A DNA stretch of 64,000 nucleotides from JAGIBJ01 sp032119595 (GCA_032119595.1 JAUMBQ010000003.1:186001-250000); one strand, 5' to 3'; positions 25,711 to 38,062 are shown, counted from the stretch's first letter. The notes: generated by a model from the letters alone, not told the origin. Program-made: numbers and translations.

Positions 25711-26955
25711 TCAGTCCGCGGCGCGTTCGGCGAGCCGACGAGCCAGCGCCTCCGTGAGTTCAACCGCCGACGCCACCGTGTCGTAGTTCAAGTTCTCGGG
25801 GGTGTCGGTCATCAGGTGGTAGTTCGAGAGCGCCCGCCAAGGCGCCAGCGAGACTAGAACGACCGTCGGGATATTCGCCCGACTGACAACGATCCCGTCG
25901 GTGCTGAACCGGGAGCGCAGCCCACGCTCCAAGCTCACCCCGACCTCCTTGGCGACCTGTTCGGTGAGGTCGCGGAACGAGGGGTCGGTGTAGTCGTGCA
26001 TGCCGACCGTCCCCTCGCCCTCGAGCATGACCAGCTGTGGCGACCCGATCGTGTCGACGGTGACGCAGTAGGTCGAGGTCGGGTCAAGTTCGGCCTGGTG
26101 CGCCTCGAGATAGCCGTAGACACCGCCCTGCAGCTCTTCTTCCGCACCGGCCGACAGCAGCACGATGCGCACTCCCGGAATTGGCTCGTAGCGGAGCCGC
26201 TCGGCGAGGGCGACGAGGAGCGCAACCGCTGAGAGGTTGTCGTTGGCTCCCGGCACGGTCGGGCTGCGCATGATGTCGACGAGCAAGCCCCACGCGACGG
26301 CGCAGACCGCGGCGCCAGCAAGCCGAAGCGACCTCAGCCCGGTCAGGAGGCCTACCGCCACCGCGACCGGGGCGGTGAACGCCGGCCACCACATTGGGAT
26401 TGACGAGTTGATCGACTCGATCCGCTTCGGGAACCGCTTCCAGAGTGCCTTCTGCAGCGACTGATCGAACATCTTGCCCGTGCGGCCCGCGTCGTGGTGC
26501 GCCATCACGAGGAGCGTGACGGGCGCGTTGACCTCGCCGATCTCTCCGATGACGTTGGTGGTCGGGCGCTCGCGGCGGAGCATGCGGCGCAGCAGACGGG
26601 AACGGTTGTCGATGTCGTCGGCGAAGAGCGCGCCGGCCGCGACGCTGAGCGCAGCCAGCGCGCCGCGGCCACGCCTCGGATTGACGACGCCGGCCACCAG
26701 CGGAACCGAGACCGCCAGCGCGAGGGCGCTTGGCCACCCGAGATAGAACTTCGCTGGTTCGATGCGCGCCTCAACTCCGGCCGCCTTCAACCGGTCCTGG
26801 AGGAGTTGCGCCGAGCGAAACTCTCCTGGACTGCCGGCCGCGCGCTCGAAGGCTGCGTGTTGCTCGACGACCTCGCGCAGCACCGCCAGCTCATCGACAG
26901 ATGCCTCAAACTTCGCCCCGGGGGCGGCGGATGCGGACGCTTTGGGCAGGCTCAT
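25711..26955 (-). CDS. Membrane-associated M28-family zinc metallopeptidase
   Basis: A 414-residue protein. Peptidase M28 features include VMAHHDAGRTGKMF (first metal His and Asp), PGANDNLSAVALLVALAERL (bridging Asp), LSAGAEEELQGGVYGYL (catalytic Glu pair) and NYHLMTDTPENLNYDTV (last metal His). Two to four hydrophobic helices (about residues 75-110 and 200-240) are inserted before the catalytic core, as in membrane M28 enzymes. It is probably an aminopeptidase. The ATG at 26955 has GAGGAG-like bases upstream. Confidence 0.88.
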   Translation of the reverse strand: MSLPKASASAAPGAKFEASVDELAVLREVVEQHAAFERAAGSPGEFRSAQLLQDRLKAAGVEARIEPAKFYLGWPSALALAVSVPLVAGVVNPRRGRGALAALSVAAGALFADDIDNRSRLLRRMLRRERPTTNVIGEIGEVNAPVTLLVMAHHDAGRTGKMFDQSLQKALWKRFPKRIESINSSIPMWWPAFTAPVAVAVGLLTGLRSLRLAGAAVCAVAWGLLVDIMRSPTVPGANDNLSAVALLVALAERLRYEPIPGVRIVLLSAGAEEELQGGVYGYLEAHQAELDPTSTYCVTVDTIGSPQLVMLEGEGTVGMHDYTDPSFRDLTEQVAKEVGVSLERGLRSRFSTDGIVVSRANIPTVVLVSLAPWRALSNYHLMTDTPENLNYDTVASAVELTEALARRLAERAAD

Positions 26956-26975
26956 GAGGAGATCCTAAGTCAATA

Positions 26976-26991
26976 CTGGACAAACGTCCAG
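26976..26991. promoter_or_regulatory. Inverted repeat CTGGAC-AAAC-GTCCAG upstream of the M28 peptidase
   Basis: Perfect 6-bp arms 20 bp before the peptidase start codon, in a locally AT-rich stretch. It is the size of a dimeric repressor site. Which regulator uses it is unknown. Confidence 0.4.
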
Positions 26992-27087
26992 ACTTCGGCG
27001 GAGTGGCGCTCAGGTGGCCATCCTCGTCGAACCTCGAACACCTATGCACCGCACGCAACCCTCGTGGCACGACGACGCTCGTACCGC

Positions 27088-27717
27088 CTACTCCAAAGGA
27101 CGAACGGGCGACGCTGGCTCGGGTGCTTCCAAGAGCCCGGGCCCGTACCGCCTGATCACCTTGGCCGGCGCGCCGGCCGCGATCGCATAGGCCGGAAGAT
27201 CGGAGGTCACGACACTGTTGGCGCCGATGATCGTGCGCTCGCCGATCGTGACGCCGCTCGTGATCACGACGTTGGCGCCACCCCACACGTTGTCGCCGAT
27301 CTTGACCGGCCCCTTCGTCGTGAAGCCCTGCCAAGGGATGGGCTGATCGAGGTCGTCGAAGCGGTGATTGGCATCGGTGATGAGCGAGCCGTTGGCGAAC
27401 ATGCAGTGCTCGCCGATCTCGATGAGGTTCATTGCCGAGACCATCACGCCGCGATTGAGGAACGTGCCGGCACCGATGCTCACGCGCGCGCCTTCGCCGC
27501 CCGTGATCCAAACGTCTGGCTCGAAGTACACCTGCTCGCCGAGCGTAAGCCGGCCCTCACGAAGCATCTCCAGAACCGGGCCGTGCACGGGCCAGCGGGC
27601 GAACGCCCGACGGGTCGCCAGCTCCTTGTAGATCGCGGCGCGACGCCACGGAAACGCGTTCCGCTCGTACCAACGCCACTTGCGCCAGAACTCGACTGCC
27701 TCAGAACGCGTGACCAC
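27088..27717 (-). CDS. Left-handed beta-helix acyltransferase (maltose/galactoside O-acetyltransferase-like)
   Basis: A 209-residue protein with repeating hexapeptide turns from about residue 75 (VSIGAGTFLNRGVMVSA, IEIGEHCMFANGSLITDANHR, VKIGDNVWGGANVVITSGVTIGERTIIGANSVVTSDLPAYAIAAGAPAKVIRRYGP). The conserved DANHR catalytic histidine is present. It likely acetylates a sugar or small hydroxyl compound using acetyl-CoA. The GTG start is divergent from and overlaps the promoter of arfB. Confidence 0.85.
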   Translation of the reverse strand: MVTRSEAVEFWRKWRWYERNAFPWRRAAIYKELATRRAFARWPVHGPVLEMLREGRLTLGEQVYFEPDVWITGGEGARVSIGAGTFLNRGVMVSAMNLIEIGEHCMFANGSLITDANHRFDDLDQPIPWQGFTTKGPVKIGDNVWGGANVVITSGVTIGERTIIGANSVVTSDLPAYAIAAGAPAKVIRRYGPGLLEAPEPASPVRPLE

Positions 27718-27739
27718 ACCTCCACCCTATGCCCGCGTG

Positions 27740-28171
27740 ATGCGCGATGATTCGGCGGTGCCCGAGACGCTCCGCATCAACGACCGCCTCGCGCTGCCCA
27801 TGGATGAGCTCCTGATCCGGGCATCCCGCAGCAGCGGCCCAGGCGGGCAGCACGCCAACGTCACGTCATCGCGAATCGAAGTCGTCTTCGACGTGAAGGC
27901 CAGCGAAACGCTCGACGACTGGCAGCGTGAGCGCCTCCTCGAACGCCTCGGCCCCACCGTGACCTCGGTCGCGCAGGAGACCCGCAGCCAGCGCCGCAAC
28001 CGCGACCTCGCCCTTGAGCGCCTGGCGGGCCGCATCGCCGCCGCCCTGGTCGTGCAGCGCGCGCGGCGGGCCACCAAGCCGAGCCGCGGAGCCAAGGAAC
28101 GTCGCCTCCAAGCCAAACGCCGCACGAGCGGCAACAAGGCCGGCCGCCAGCGCCCGTCGCACGACGACTGA
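27740..28171 (+). CDS. arfB: Alternative ribosome-rescue factor ArfB (YaeJ-type peptidyl-tRNA hydrolase)
   Basis: A 143-residue protein with the GGQ release-factor motif in ASRSSGPGGQHANVTSSRIEVVFD and a basic C-terminal tail (about 40 residues, RRATKPSRGAKERRLQAKRR), which enters the mRNA channel in stalled ribosomes. It hydrolyses peptidyl-tRNA on ribosomes without a stop codon. The frame opens upstream (27680), but the ATG at 27740 or the adjacent GTG gives the normal length. Confidence 0.92.
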   Translation: MRDDSAVPETLRINDRLALPMDELLIRASRSSGPGGQHANVTSSRIEVVFDVKASETLDDWQRERLLERLGPTVTSVAQETRSQRRNRDLALERLAGRIAAALVVQRARRATKPSRGAKERRLQAKRRTSGNKAGRQRPSHDD

Positions 28172-28324
28172 ATCCGCTTCAGAAACACACTCTGTTCTGG
28201 AGTGGTAATCGCGTCTTCCCTCTGGAATACTCCGAGCCGAGGAGTCCAACGGGCCAAGGTCCGACCTCACCCGGCGCTGTGTCCCACCGCCGCTGTCCCA
28301 AGCGTCACCACGCAGGAGCGATCC

Positions 28325-30112
28325 GTGTCCCAATTCTCTCGCCTGTCCGCGAGTCCGCCGCAGCCTCGCACCGGCCGTCCGACGCTGCGCCGCCTGGCCA
28401 CCCGTACCGGCTCGGCACTCAGCCTCGCTCTCGCCGCAGGCATCCTCTCGGCACCGGCGTCACTCGCGGCTGTGCCACGCCTGGAGACCCCGATCGTCTC
28501 CACCTCGACGCAGACCGACGTCATCTCCAGCGCCGTCAGCATCCGTGTGCCGCTGCCGTCCTCCGCGGGCGGGCGCCCCGAGGCCTGCAACTGGCTCTCC
28601 TACCAGCGCTTCCGTTCCGCCGACGGCCCTACCGACCCGATGCAGGCCGATGCCGTCGCGGTGCTCATGCCGGGCCTGATCGAGGGCGCCACCGCCTTTG
28701 ACCCCGTCGCACGCAACACCATCCGCGAGTCGAGGCGCCGTGGCAAGTCGATCGAGGTGTGGGGCATCGACCGCCGCTCCAACTGCCTCGAGGACCGCAC
28801 CGGCATCACGGGCAGTGAAGCTGCCGGCGATGTCGACACGATGCTCGGCTACTACTACGGCGGACAGCCGGTAAACGGGAAGACGTTCCGAGGCTTTGCC
28901 CAGCCGAACGCGACGTTCCTGGCCGACCTCGGCGTCGCGCAGACGGTGCGCGACTACAACGCCGTGCTCACCAACGAACTTCCGTCGCAGCCGTGGCGCG
29001 AGGAGCACGTGATCTGCGGCGGCCACTCGATGGGCGGCCCGCTGACTGAGGTCTTCGCCGCCTGGGACTTCGACAACAACTCCGCGACCACCGAGGACGC
29101 CGGCTGGCGCCAGTGCGCGGGCTTCATGGGCTTCGACACGGCACTCAAGGGGTCGCTGAGCAGCAAGACCGCCAGCGGCGACGCGCTGATGAACGCACTG
29201 ACCGGCGGCTTCCTGTCGGTCACCCGTGATCTCTCGGCCGCGGTGCTCAAGTCGGGCCTCGCGCCGCGCTACGTCGACCTCATCGGCATCGGTCCGGAGA
29301 CGATGGGTCTGCTCGAGGCCATCGGCTACCTCGCTGATACCCGCCCGACGGAGGACTGGTCCACCACGGTGCGCCGCGTCCCGAACTCCGCGCAGGTCAA
29401 GGACTTCCTGCACCTGTCAGGCTCGGCCGACCTCAACCGGTGGCTGTTCTCCGACGACTCGATGCGCGACTTCCGCTACTCGTACGCGGCGGCACTCGGC
29501 CAGATCATGGACGACAACGGCGCCGTGTTCGGCCTGGTGCGGTCGAGCTTCGGGTTCTTCGACAACGCCCCGATCCGCACGAACCGACTGCCCGCTTCCC
29601 TCACGTCGATCCCACTCCTGGGTACGTTCGTGAAGCCCGGCAAGCTCGTGCTCCCGCAGCCGCGCACCCCGAAGCCGCTCATCGGCTGGCGCAACTACGA
29701 CGCGCTCGAGCAGGACGGCGTCCAGCTCGGCACCGGCTGGACCACGCCCGACGGTGAGGTCACAGACTTCCGCGACTTCGCACGCATCCTGCACGAGGGC
29801 CCGCTCAACCTGACCGAGAACTACTTCCCGATCCGCCTGATCCTCGACCTCAACATCGCGCAGGGCGGCGACCGCTCCAAGGAGCTGTCGGCGATCAAAT
29901 ACCCCGACGGCGTCACGCGCAAGCCGCGCTTCGTGGCGATCGCCGGCGACGGCCTCCGCGGTAAGGAGTCGATCTTCTCTGATCCCGCCGTGAAGCTCCC
30001 GGGCTACCAGCACCTCGATGTGCTCACCGCGTCCGAGACGCAGAACAACGGCCAGCCCGAAGGCTCCAGCCAGGCCTTCGCCGATCTCATCGACGAAGCC
30101 CTCGGCAACTAG
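28325..30112 (+). CDS. Large secreted alpha/beta-hydrolase
   Basis: A 595-residue exported protein from the GTG at 28325, which has AGGAG 7 bases upstream. The signal peptide (RLATRTGSALSLALAAGILSAPASLAA) precedes a hydrolase core with the nucleophile elbow VICGGHSMGGPLTEVF (Ser in GHSMG) near residue 235 and a late GYQHLDVL that may carry the catalytic histidine. It resembles esterase/lipase-like secreted proteins, but the substrate is unknown. The gene stands alone and ends before a hairpin. Confidence 0.8.
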   Translation: MSQFSRLSASPPQPRTGRPTLRRLATRTGSALSLALAAGILSAPASLAAVPRLETPIVSTSTQTDVISSAVSIRVPLPSSAGGRPEACNWLSYQRFRSADGPTDPMQADAVAVLMPGLIEGATAFDPVARNTIRESRRRGKSIEVWGIDRRSNCLEDRTGITGSEAAGDVDTMLGYYYGGQPVNGKTFRGFAQPNATFLADLGVAQTVRDYNAVLTNELPSQPWREEHVICGGHSMGGPLTEVFAAWDFDNNSATTEDAGWRQCAGFMGFDTALKGSLSSKTASGDALMNALTGGFLSVTRDLSAAVLKSGLAPRYVDLIGIGPETMGLLEAIGYLADTRPTEDWSTTVRRVPNSAQVKDFLHLSGSADLNRWLFSDDSMRDFRYSYAAALGQIMDDNGAVFGLVRSSFGFFDNAPIRTNRLPASLTSIPLLGTFVKPGKLVLPQPRTPKPLIGWRNYDALEQDGVQLGTGWTTPDGEVTDFRDFARILHEGPLNLTENYFPIRLILDLNIAQGGDRSKELSAIKYPDGVTRKPRFVAIAGDGLRGKESIFSDPAVKLPGYQHLDVLTASETQNNGQPEGSSQAFADLIDEALGN

Positions 30113-30130
30113 TCACCCCATCGCCTCGCG

Positions 30131-30159
30131 TCGCGCCGTCAGTCGACGGTGCGGCGCGA
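30131..30159. terminator. Hairpin between the hydrolase gene and the ABC permease gene
   Basis: Stem TCGCGCCG / CGGCGCGA plus an inner CCGTC/GACGG extension, 19 bp after the hydrolase stop and before the converging ABC permease stop. It is a plausible bidirectional terminator. Confidence 0.5.
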
Positions 30160-30274
30160 TGTGTTGCTGCCGGGCGACGCCTGGGGAGGGCGACCTGTCG
30201 CGGCACGATTTCGCCCAACACGCCGTGGCGACGATCGTCCTGACCGCCGCGCCGCGTATTTCGAATCGGTCCGC

Positions 30275-31093
30275 TCAGTCGACGGCGCGCTTCACGAAGC
30301 CGCGCAGGCCAGCGGCCGCGAAGATGATCGTGGAGGCGGCGATGCCGAGCACGATCCAGTGGGTCGCGAGGTGCGGCAGGCCGGCGAGCGAAGCGCGCAT
30401 GCCCTCGCTCACGTAGGTGAGCGGGTTGAGCAGCGTGACCGTTTGGAACCACTGGAGTTCGTCGAGGCCTGCCCATGGGTAGAACGTGGCACCGGTGAAC
30501 GTGAGCGGCGTGAGGACGATCGCGAACACGACGTTGATGCGGTTCGGCGGGACGGCGGTTCCGAGCACAAGGCCGACGGCAGCGCCAGCGATCCCGCCGA
30601 AGAGGAGCAGGGCGATGAAGCCGATCGGGTTCCACGCGGTGAGGTCGATGCCACCGGGCAGGATCAGCGCGGCGAGCGGGATCACCAGCACCGCCGCGAC
30701 GATGCCTCGCGCGGCCGCGAACACCATCTTCTGCACGCCGACCATCCACGCCGGCAGCGGCGCGAGGAGACGGTCCTCAATCTCTTTCGTGAACGAGAAC
30801 TCGATCACGAGCGGAAGCGCGGTGTTCTGCAGCGCGGTCAGCACGAGGGTAAGCCCGACGATGCCTGGCAGCAGCTGATCCCCGTAGTTGCCGCCGGCTG
30901 CACCGATCGAAGGCAACACGCGCCCGAAGACGAACAGGAAGAAAAGCGGTTGCAGCAGCGACTGCGCGAGGAACCCCGCGAGTTCGTGGCGGACGACGAC
31001 CCAGGCGTCGCGCTGCGAGAGCGCGAGGAAGGCATGGAGCGAGGCACGTCGGCCCGCGTGCGGTGGCTCGGTGGGCGTCAGCGCGGAGTTCAT
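30275..31093 (-). CDS. ABC-2-type exporter permease (DrrB-like)
   Basis: A 272-residue membrane protein with six predicted spans and the ABC-2 hallmark region LTPLTFTGATFYPWAGL plus the LNPLTYVSEGMRASLAG motif of the daunorubicin exporter family. It starts at the ATG at 31091-31093, overlapping the ATPase stop by 4 bp, so both exporter halves are made together. It pairs with the ATPase at 31090-32019 to export a hydrophobic compound. Confidence 0.9.
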   Translation of the reverse strand: MNSALTPTEPPHAGRRASLHAFLALSQRDAWVVVRHELAGFLAQSLLQPLFFLFVFGRVLPSIGAAGGNYGDQLLPGIVGLTLVLTALQNTALPLVIEFSFTKEIEDRLLAPLPAWMVGVQKMVFAAARGIVAAVLVIPLAALILPGGIDLTAWNPIGFIALLLFGGIAGAAVGLVLGTAVPPNRINVVFAIVLTPLTFTGATFYPWAGLDELQWFQTVTLLNPLTYVSEGMRASLAGLPHLATHWIVLGIAASTIIFAAAGLRGFVKRAVD

Positions 31094-32019
31094 CGCAGGT
31101 CCCTGCCGGTGAGGTGAACGAAGACGTCTTCGAGCGTGCCTTCCAGGCGACGCAGCGACACGAGCGTCCCGCCGCTTTCCTCCACCGCGGCCGCGACCGC
31201 GGCTGGCGTGGCGTCGCCGAAGAGCCGCACGCGGGTGCGACCACCGATCTCGTCGATCTCGGCGTTGCCGAGTCCGGCGAGCGCGTCGCCGACGGGCGCT
31301 TCGGTCATGAGTTCGAGGCCGCCGCTGCTCGGCAGGAGCTGGCGCAGCCCGCGCGGGGTGTCGAGGGCGATGCGCTCGCCGTGGTCGACGATCGCGATGC
31401 GGTCGCAAAGGCGCTCGGCCTCGACCATGTCGTGGGTGGTGAGCAGGATCGTCGTGCCACCAGCCTTCAGCGCTTCGATCTGGTCCCACAGGAACAGGCG
31501 AGCTTGTGGGTCGAGGCCGGTGGTGGGCTCGTCGAGAAACAGGATCCGAGGCCGATGCATCAGCGCGCGGGCGATCATCAGCCGCTGGGCCATGCCGCCT
31601 GAGTAGAAGTCGACGCGATCTCCGCCGCGGCCTTCGAGCCCAAACGCCACGAGCAGTTCCTCGGCGCGCTCCTTGCGCTCCTTGCGAGAGAACCCGAAGT
31701 ACGCCGCGTGGAAGGTCAGGTTCTCGAACGCCGTGAGCGCCCGGTCCAGGTTGGCGCGCTGCGGGACGACGGCGATGCGCTGCTTGACGGCGGTCGGATC
31801 CTTCGCCACGTCGAAGCCGTCGACGGTCGCCGTTCCGCCGGTGGCCTGCACGCGGGTCGTGAGGACGCCGATCGTGGTGGTCTTCCCGGCGCCGTTTGGC
31901 CCGAGTAGTCCGAAGATCTCGCCCTGGTCGATCGTGAACGAGATGCCGCGAACGGCCTCGTCGGCGGCGCCGGCGTAGCGCTTGCGCAGCTCCGCGACGG
32001 TGACGATGGGACCAGGCAC
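31090..32019 (-). CDS. ABC exporter ATPase (DrrA-like)
   Basis: A 309-residue nucleotide-binding subunit with Walker A GLLGPNGAGKTTTIGVL, signature YSGGMAQRLMIARAL, Walker B RILFLDEPTTGLDP and switch LTTHDMVEAERLCD. The C-terminal 80 residues match the DrrA-type DUF4162 extension. The GTG start at 32019 comes immediately after the uvrA TAA (TAAGTG), with no gap. So uvrA and the exporter probably share a transcript. Confidence 0.92.
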   Translation of the reverse strand: MPGPIVTVAELRKRYAGAADEAVRGISFTIDQGEIFGLLGPNGAGKTTTIGVLTTRVQATGGTATVDGFDVAKDPTAVKQRIAVVPQRANLDRALTAFENLTFHAAYFGFSRKERKERAEELLVAFGLEGRGGDRVDFYSGGMAQRLMIARALMHRPRILFLDEPTTGLDPQARLFLWDQIEALKAGGTTILLTTHDMVEAERLCDRIAIVDHGERIALDTPRGLRQLLPSSGGLELMTEAPVGDALAGLGNAEIDEIGGRTRVRLFGDATPAAVAAAVEESGGTLVSLRRLEGTLEDVFVHLTGRDLR

Positions 32020-34917
<2,898 letters not shown>

Positions 34918-34927
34918 GCTAGCGGGG

Positions 34928-34941
34928 CGAACGGACGTTCG
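34928..34941. promoter_or_regulatory. Candidate SOS (LexA) box CGAACGGACGTTCG
   Basis: It is a 14-bp inverted repeat with GAAC-N4-GTTC arms, matching the Gram-positive LexA consensus CGAAC-R-N-R-Y-GTTYC at nearly every position (last base differs). It lies 11 bp upstream of the uvrA start, a usual place for an operator over the promoter or leaderless start. LexA control would also cover the exporter genes downstream. Confidence 0.7.
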
Positions 34942-35181
34942 CCCGGGCGCACCCCGCCAACGGCTCCACCGAACACGGGACACCGTCGGGCGCCACCGGA
35001 AATCGACCCCTTCGCCGTGAACGAATCGCCCGCGGAGCATCGTTTTGCCCGGAATCATGGTCAATTCAGGTCTAACTCGATAGGAATTGGCACGATTAGC
35101 CCATTGTCTGTAAAGATGGTCAAGAATCACTTATTTGCAGAACGCGCCACCCACCCGGCCGTCTGCAACGAAAGGAGCGCC

Positions 35182-36024
35182 ATGAACACGAAGACCAAGG
35201 GGCTGGCCGCCGCGCTGACCCTGGCGGCTGTCGCCGCCCCCACCACCGCTGAGGCCGCCACCATCGCCGGCTCCGGCTCCAGCGCCAACACGCCATACAT
35301 CGAAGCGCTCTTCAAGGCCTACAAGAAGGTCGACAAGAAGAACACGTTCACGTACCTCTCCAACAACGGCAATGCCGGGGTCAAGGACGTTCAGGAGGGC
35401 CGCAGCGCCTTCGCGATCCAGACGCGCGCCCCGCTGCCGTCGGACTCGGGCACGAGCTACAACAAGCTCTTCCTCGACGCGCTCACCGTCTCGGTGCACC
35501 CGTCGAACAAGCTCACCAACCTGCCGGTGAAGTCCGTGAAGGACATCTACACCGCCAAGGTCAACGAGTGGTCCGCGTACCCGGAGTCGGGTCTCACCAG
35601 CCCGATCGCCGCGTTCGGCCGCGTTTCGACCGCCGGTCTGTTCACGTTCTTCACTGCCGCCGTGCTCGAAGGCGCCGCGACGGCCACGAGCGTCACGCCC
35701 GTTGACAAGGACGGCGAAGTCGCCGTCGCCGTGTCGAAGAACCCCTCCGGCATCGGCTACATCGGCCTGGCCAACTCCAAGCCGGCCAACGGCGTGAAGC
35801 GACTGTCGCTCAACGGCATCCCGCCGACGCCGTCGACCATCAAGAGCCTCAAGTACCCGCTCTCGCGCTACTCGTGGATCGTGCTCCCGGCCAACAACCC
35901 GAACAAGGCCGCCGTGAAGTTCGCCGACTGGATCCGCTCCAGCTACGAGGCCGGCCAGGTACTCACCAAGCTCGGCGCCGTGCCGGCGTTCAACGCCACC
36001 AAGCCGTCCAAGAAGAAGAAGTAG
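35182..36024 (+). CDS. PstS-like ABC-transporter binding protein with altered ligand residues
   Basis: A 280-residue exported protein (signal MNTKTKGLAAALTLAAVAAPTTAEAA; no lipobox cysteine), with AAAGGAG just before the ATG. The PstS fold start AGSGSSANTPYIEAL is recognisable. The phosphate-ligand motifs look changed. DFGASDAPL of classical PstS reads FAIQTRAPL here (Asp to Arg), and R-x-D-G-S-G-T reads R-V-S-T-A-G-L. The S-G-G-G region reads NGNAGVKD. The protein ends KKKK. It heads the PstCAB-like operon, so ligand recognition but not architecture seems to have diverged. Confidence 0.8.
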   Translation: MNTKTKGLAAALTLAAVAAPTTAEAATIAGSGSSANTPYIEALFKAYKKVDKKNTFTYLSNNGNAGVKDVQEGRSAFAIQTRAPLPSDSGTSYNKLFLDALTVSVHPSNKLTNLPVKSVKDIYTAKVNEWSAYPESGLTSPIAAFGRVSTAGLFTFFTAAVLEGAATATSVTPVDKDGEVAVAVSKNPSGIGYIGLANSKPANGVKRLSLNGIPPTPSTIKSLKYPLSRYSWIVLPANNPNKAAVKFADWIRSSYEAGQVLTKLGAVPAFNATKPSKKKK

Positions 36025-36035
36025 CACCCCGCCCG

Positions 36036-37040
36036 ATGGACCCACTGGTTCAGTCCTCGCAGGCCACCCCGCGCGGCCTGCATTCCGACCGCCGCGCCGA
36101 GTTCCTGCTCGGCGCGGTGGTCGCGGGCGTGGTCGGCTTCGTGCTGGCCATGATCGCGTTCGTCTTCCTCGAAGGCTGGCCGTCGTTCGCGCACAACGGA
36201 TTCGCCTGGTTCGGGAGCGGCGGGAGCATCGATCGCCAGACCGAGGCGATCTTCACGTCGGCCAACCTCAAGCAGGAGCCGATCTACACGTTCCGCGCCT
36301 GGCCGATCATCTGGGGCACGATCCTCGTCACGGGGCTCGCCGTGCTGCTGAGCTTCTTGTCGGCGCTGTTCGTGTCGGTGTTCGTCGTCGAGTTCGCGCC
36401 GGACTGGATGCGCCGCATCCTCGAGCCGGTGATCCGCCTGCTCGCCAGCGTCCCGTCAGTGATCATGGGCCTGCTCGGCGTGCTGATCGTGGTGCCGTTC
36501 ATCGGCCAGCACGTGATCTCCGACGACATGCGCCGGTCGGTCTCGTTCATCGTCTCGCTCAACGGCTACAGCCTCCTGTCGGGCGTTCTGATCCTCACGC
36601 TGATGGTCGCGCCGCTGATGACCGCCGTATTCGTCGACGGCCTGCGCTCCGTGCCGCGTGGGTGGATCGAAGGGTCCCTCGGGCTCGGCATCAACCGGTG
36701 GCGGACGTTCTGGAAGATCGGCGTCCGGACCGCCCGCCCGGCCCTTGTGGCGGGGACCGTCCTCGCGACGGCCCGCGCCATGGGCGAGGTCATCATGCTC
36801 GCGATGGTCTGCGGCGGCGTCGGCTTCTCCCCGAATCCCGCCGACGGCCTGATCTTCTTCCTCGAGCCGACGAAGCCGATCGCCGCCGCGATCCTGCAGT
36901 CCGCTGAGGAACTCACCTCGCCGCCGATGCGCGACACGATCTTCGCGATGGCGTCCGTCCTGCTCTTCTCATCGCTGGTCCTGTCGCTCGCAGGATGGGC
37001 GGCCAAACAACCGATGAAGCGCTACGGAGTGCGCGCATGA
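36036..37040 (+). CDS. pstC: PstC-like ABC permease
   Basis: A 334-residue membrane protein with six or more spans and the BPD permease EAA loop around PRGWIEGSLGLGINRWRTFWKIGVRTARPALVAGTVLATARAMGEVIMLAM, as in PstC. An extracytoplasmic loop precedes the core. Its ATG lies 12 bp after the binding-protein stop, and the TGA overlaps pstA by 4 bp. It pairs with the PstA-like protein. Confidence 0.9.
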   Translation: MDPLVQSSQATPRGLHSDRRAEFLLGAVVAGVVGFVLAMIAFVFLEGWPSFAHNGFAWFGSGGSIDRQTEAIFTSANLKQEPIYTFRAWPIIWGTILVTGLAVLLSFLSALFVSVFVVEFAPDWMRRILEPVIRLLASVPSVIMGLLGVLIVVPFIGQHVISDDMRRSVSFIVSLNGYSLLSGVLILTLMVAPLMTAVFVDGLRSVPRGWIEGSLGLGINRWRTFWKIGVRTARPALVAGTVLATARAMGEVIMLAMVCGGVGFSPNPADGLIFFLEPTKPIAAAILQSAEELTSPPMRDTIFAMASVLLFSSLVLSLAGWAAKQPMKRYGVRA

Positions 37041-38062
37041 CCGCCACCACCCCTCCGGCTGACCTCACTCCTTCACACGACTCCCCCACGCCCTTGAGTC
37101 CGCCAGGCGCCCCGGCCGCCAGCGCCCAGCGCCGGTCGGCCCGCGACTCGAGCGCGTCCTGGCGCCTGACCGACCGGATCGGTCTGGCGTTCGCGTGGAT
37201 CCTGGGGGTCGGCTTCCTGATCGTGACGTCGGCCATCGTGCTGTTCTTGATGGTCCAAGGGCTGCGGTACCTCAAGCTGGACCTGCTCATCACCTCACCG
37301 TCGGCGGGGTTCAGCGAAAGCGAGACCGGTGGGTTCCTGGACCCGATGATCGGCACCGTCGTGATGGTGCTCATGGCGATGGCGATCGCCTTCCCGCTCG
37401 GCCTGTGTGTCGGCGTGTGGCTGAGCGAGTATGGCCGGCCCACGGCGCTCGCACGCGTGACCGAGTCGAGCATCGAGATGCTCGCCGGCACGCCGTCGAT
37501 CGTGTTCGCGTTGTTCGGCACCCTGCTGTTCCAGAGCCCAGCGCTCGCCTTCTTCAGCCAGTCGACCGACGGGATCGTCTACGGCCGCTCGTTCTTCGCG
37601 GCCGCCGCCATGCTGTCGCTGATCGCACTGCCGCTGATCGTGGCGAACGTGCGCGAGGGGCTCCAGGCGATCCCAGGTCACGTGCGCGAAGCGTCGTACG
37701 CCGTCGGCAAGACGAAGATCGCGACCACCAGGCGCGTGCTGCTGCCCGCCGCGCGGCCGTCCGTGGTAACCGGAGCCATGCTCGGCGTCGGCCGGATCAT
37801 CGGCGACACCGCGATCATCATCCTGCTGCTCGGCGCGACCCTCAAGATCGTGCCCGCGACCGACGTGCCGCTGCTGGGCACCTTGCAGGGCACCGGCAGC
37901 ACGCTCACCAGCTTCGTCTACCAAAACGCCCCAACCGGCGAGGCGAATCAGCCGGAAAAGGCCTACGCCGCCGCCTTCGTGCTGCTGCTCATGGTGCTGC
38001 TCTTGAACGTTGCCGTTGACGTCGCCGTGCGGCGCGGAAGGAAGATGGCATGGGGTTCCTAG
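37037..38062 (+). CDS. pstA: PstA-like ABC permease
   Basis: A 341-residue membrane protein with a Pro-rich cytosolic N-terminus (about 45 residues, longer than usual), six spans, and the EAA-type loop IPGHVREASYAVGKTKIATTRRVLLPAARPSVVTGAMLGVGRIIGDTAIIILLLG characteristic of PstA. It starts at the ATG at 37037 (4-bp overlap with pstC) and overlaps pstB by 13 bp. Confidence 0.9.
   Translation: MTATTPPADLTPSHDSPTPLSPPGAPAASAQRRSARDSSASWRLTDRIGLAFAWILGVGFLIVTSAIVLFLMVQGLRYLKLDLLITSPSAGFSESETGGFLDPMIGTVVMVLMAMAIAFPLGLCVGVWLSEYGRPTALARVTESSIEMLAGTPSIVFALFGTLLFQSPALAFFSQSTDGIVYGRSFFAAAAMLSLIALPLIVANVREGLQAIPGHVREASYAVGKTKIATTRRVLLPAARPSVVTGAMLGVGRIIGDTAIIILLLGATLKIVPATDVPLLGTLQGTGSTLTSFVYQNAPTGEANQPEKAYAAAFVLLLMVLLLNVAVDVAVRRGRKMAWGS

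Noticed and set aside
35041..35160. Pho box (PhoP/RegX3 direct repeats) before the PstS-like gene
   Set aside because: GGTCAATTCA-GGTCTAACTC is weakly repeated, spaced 10 bp and without the GTTCACC core; not convincing.
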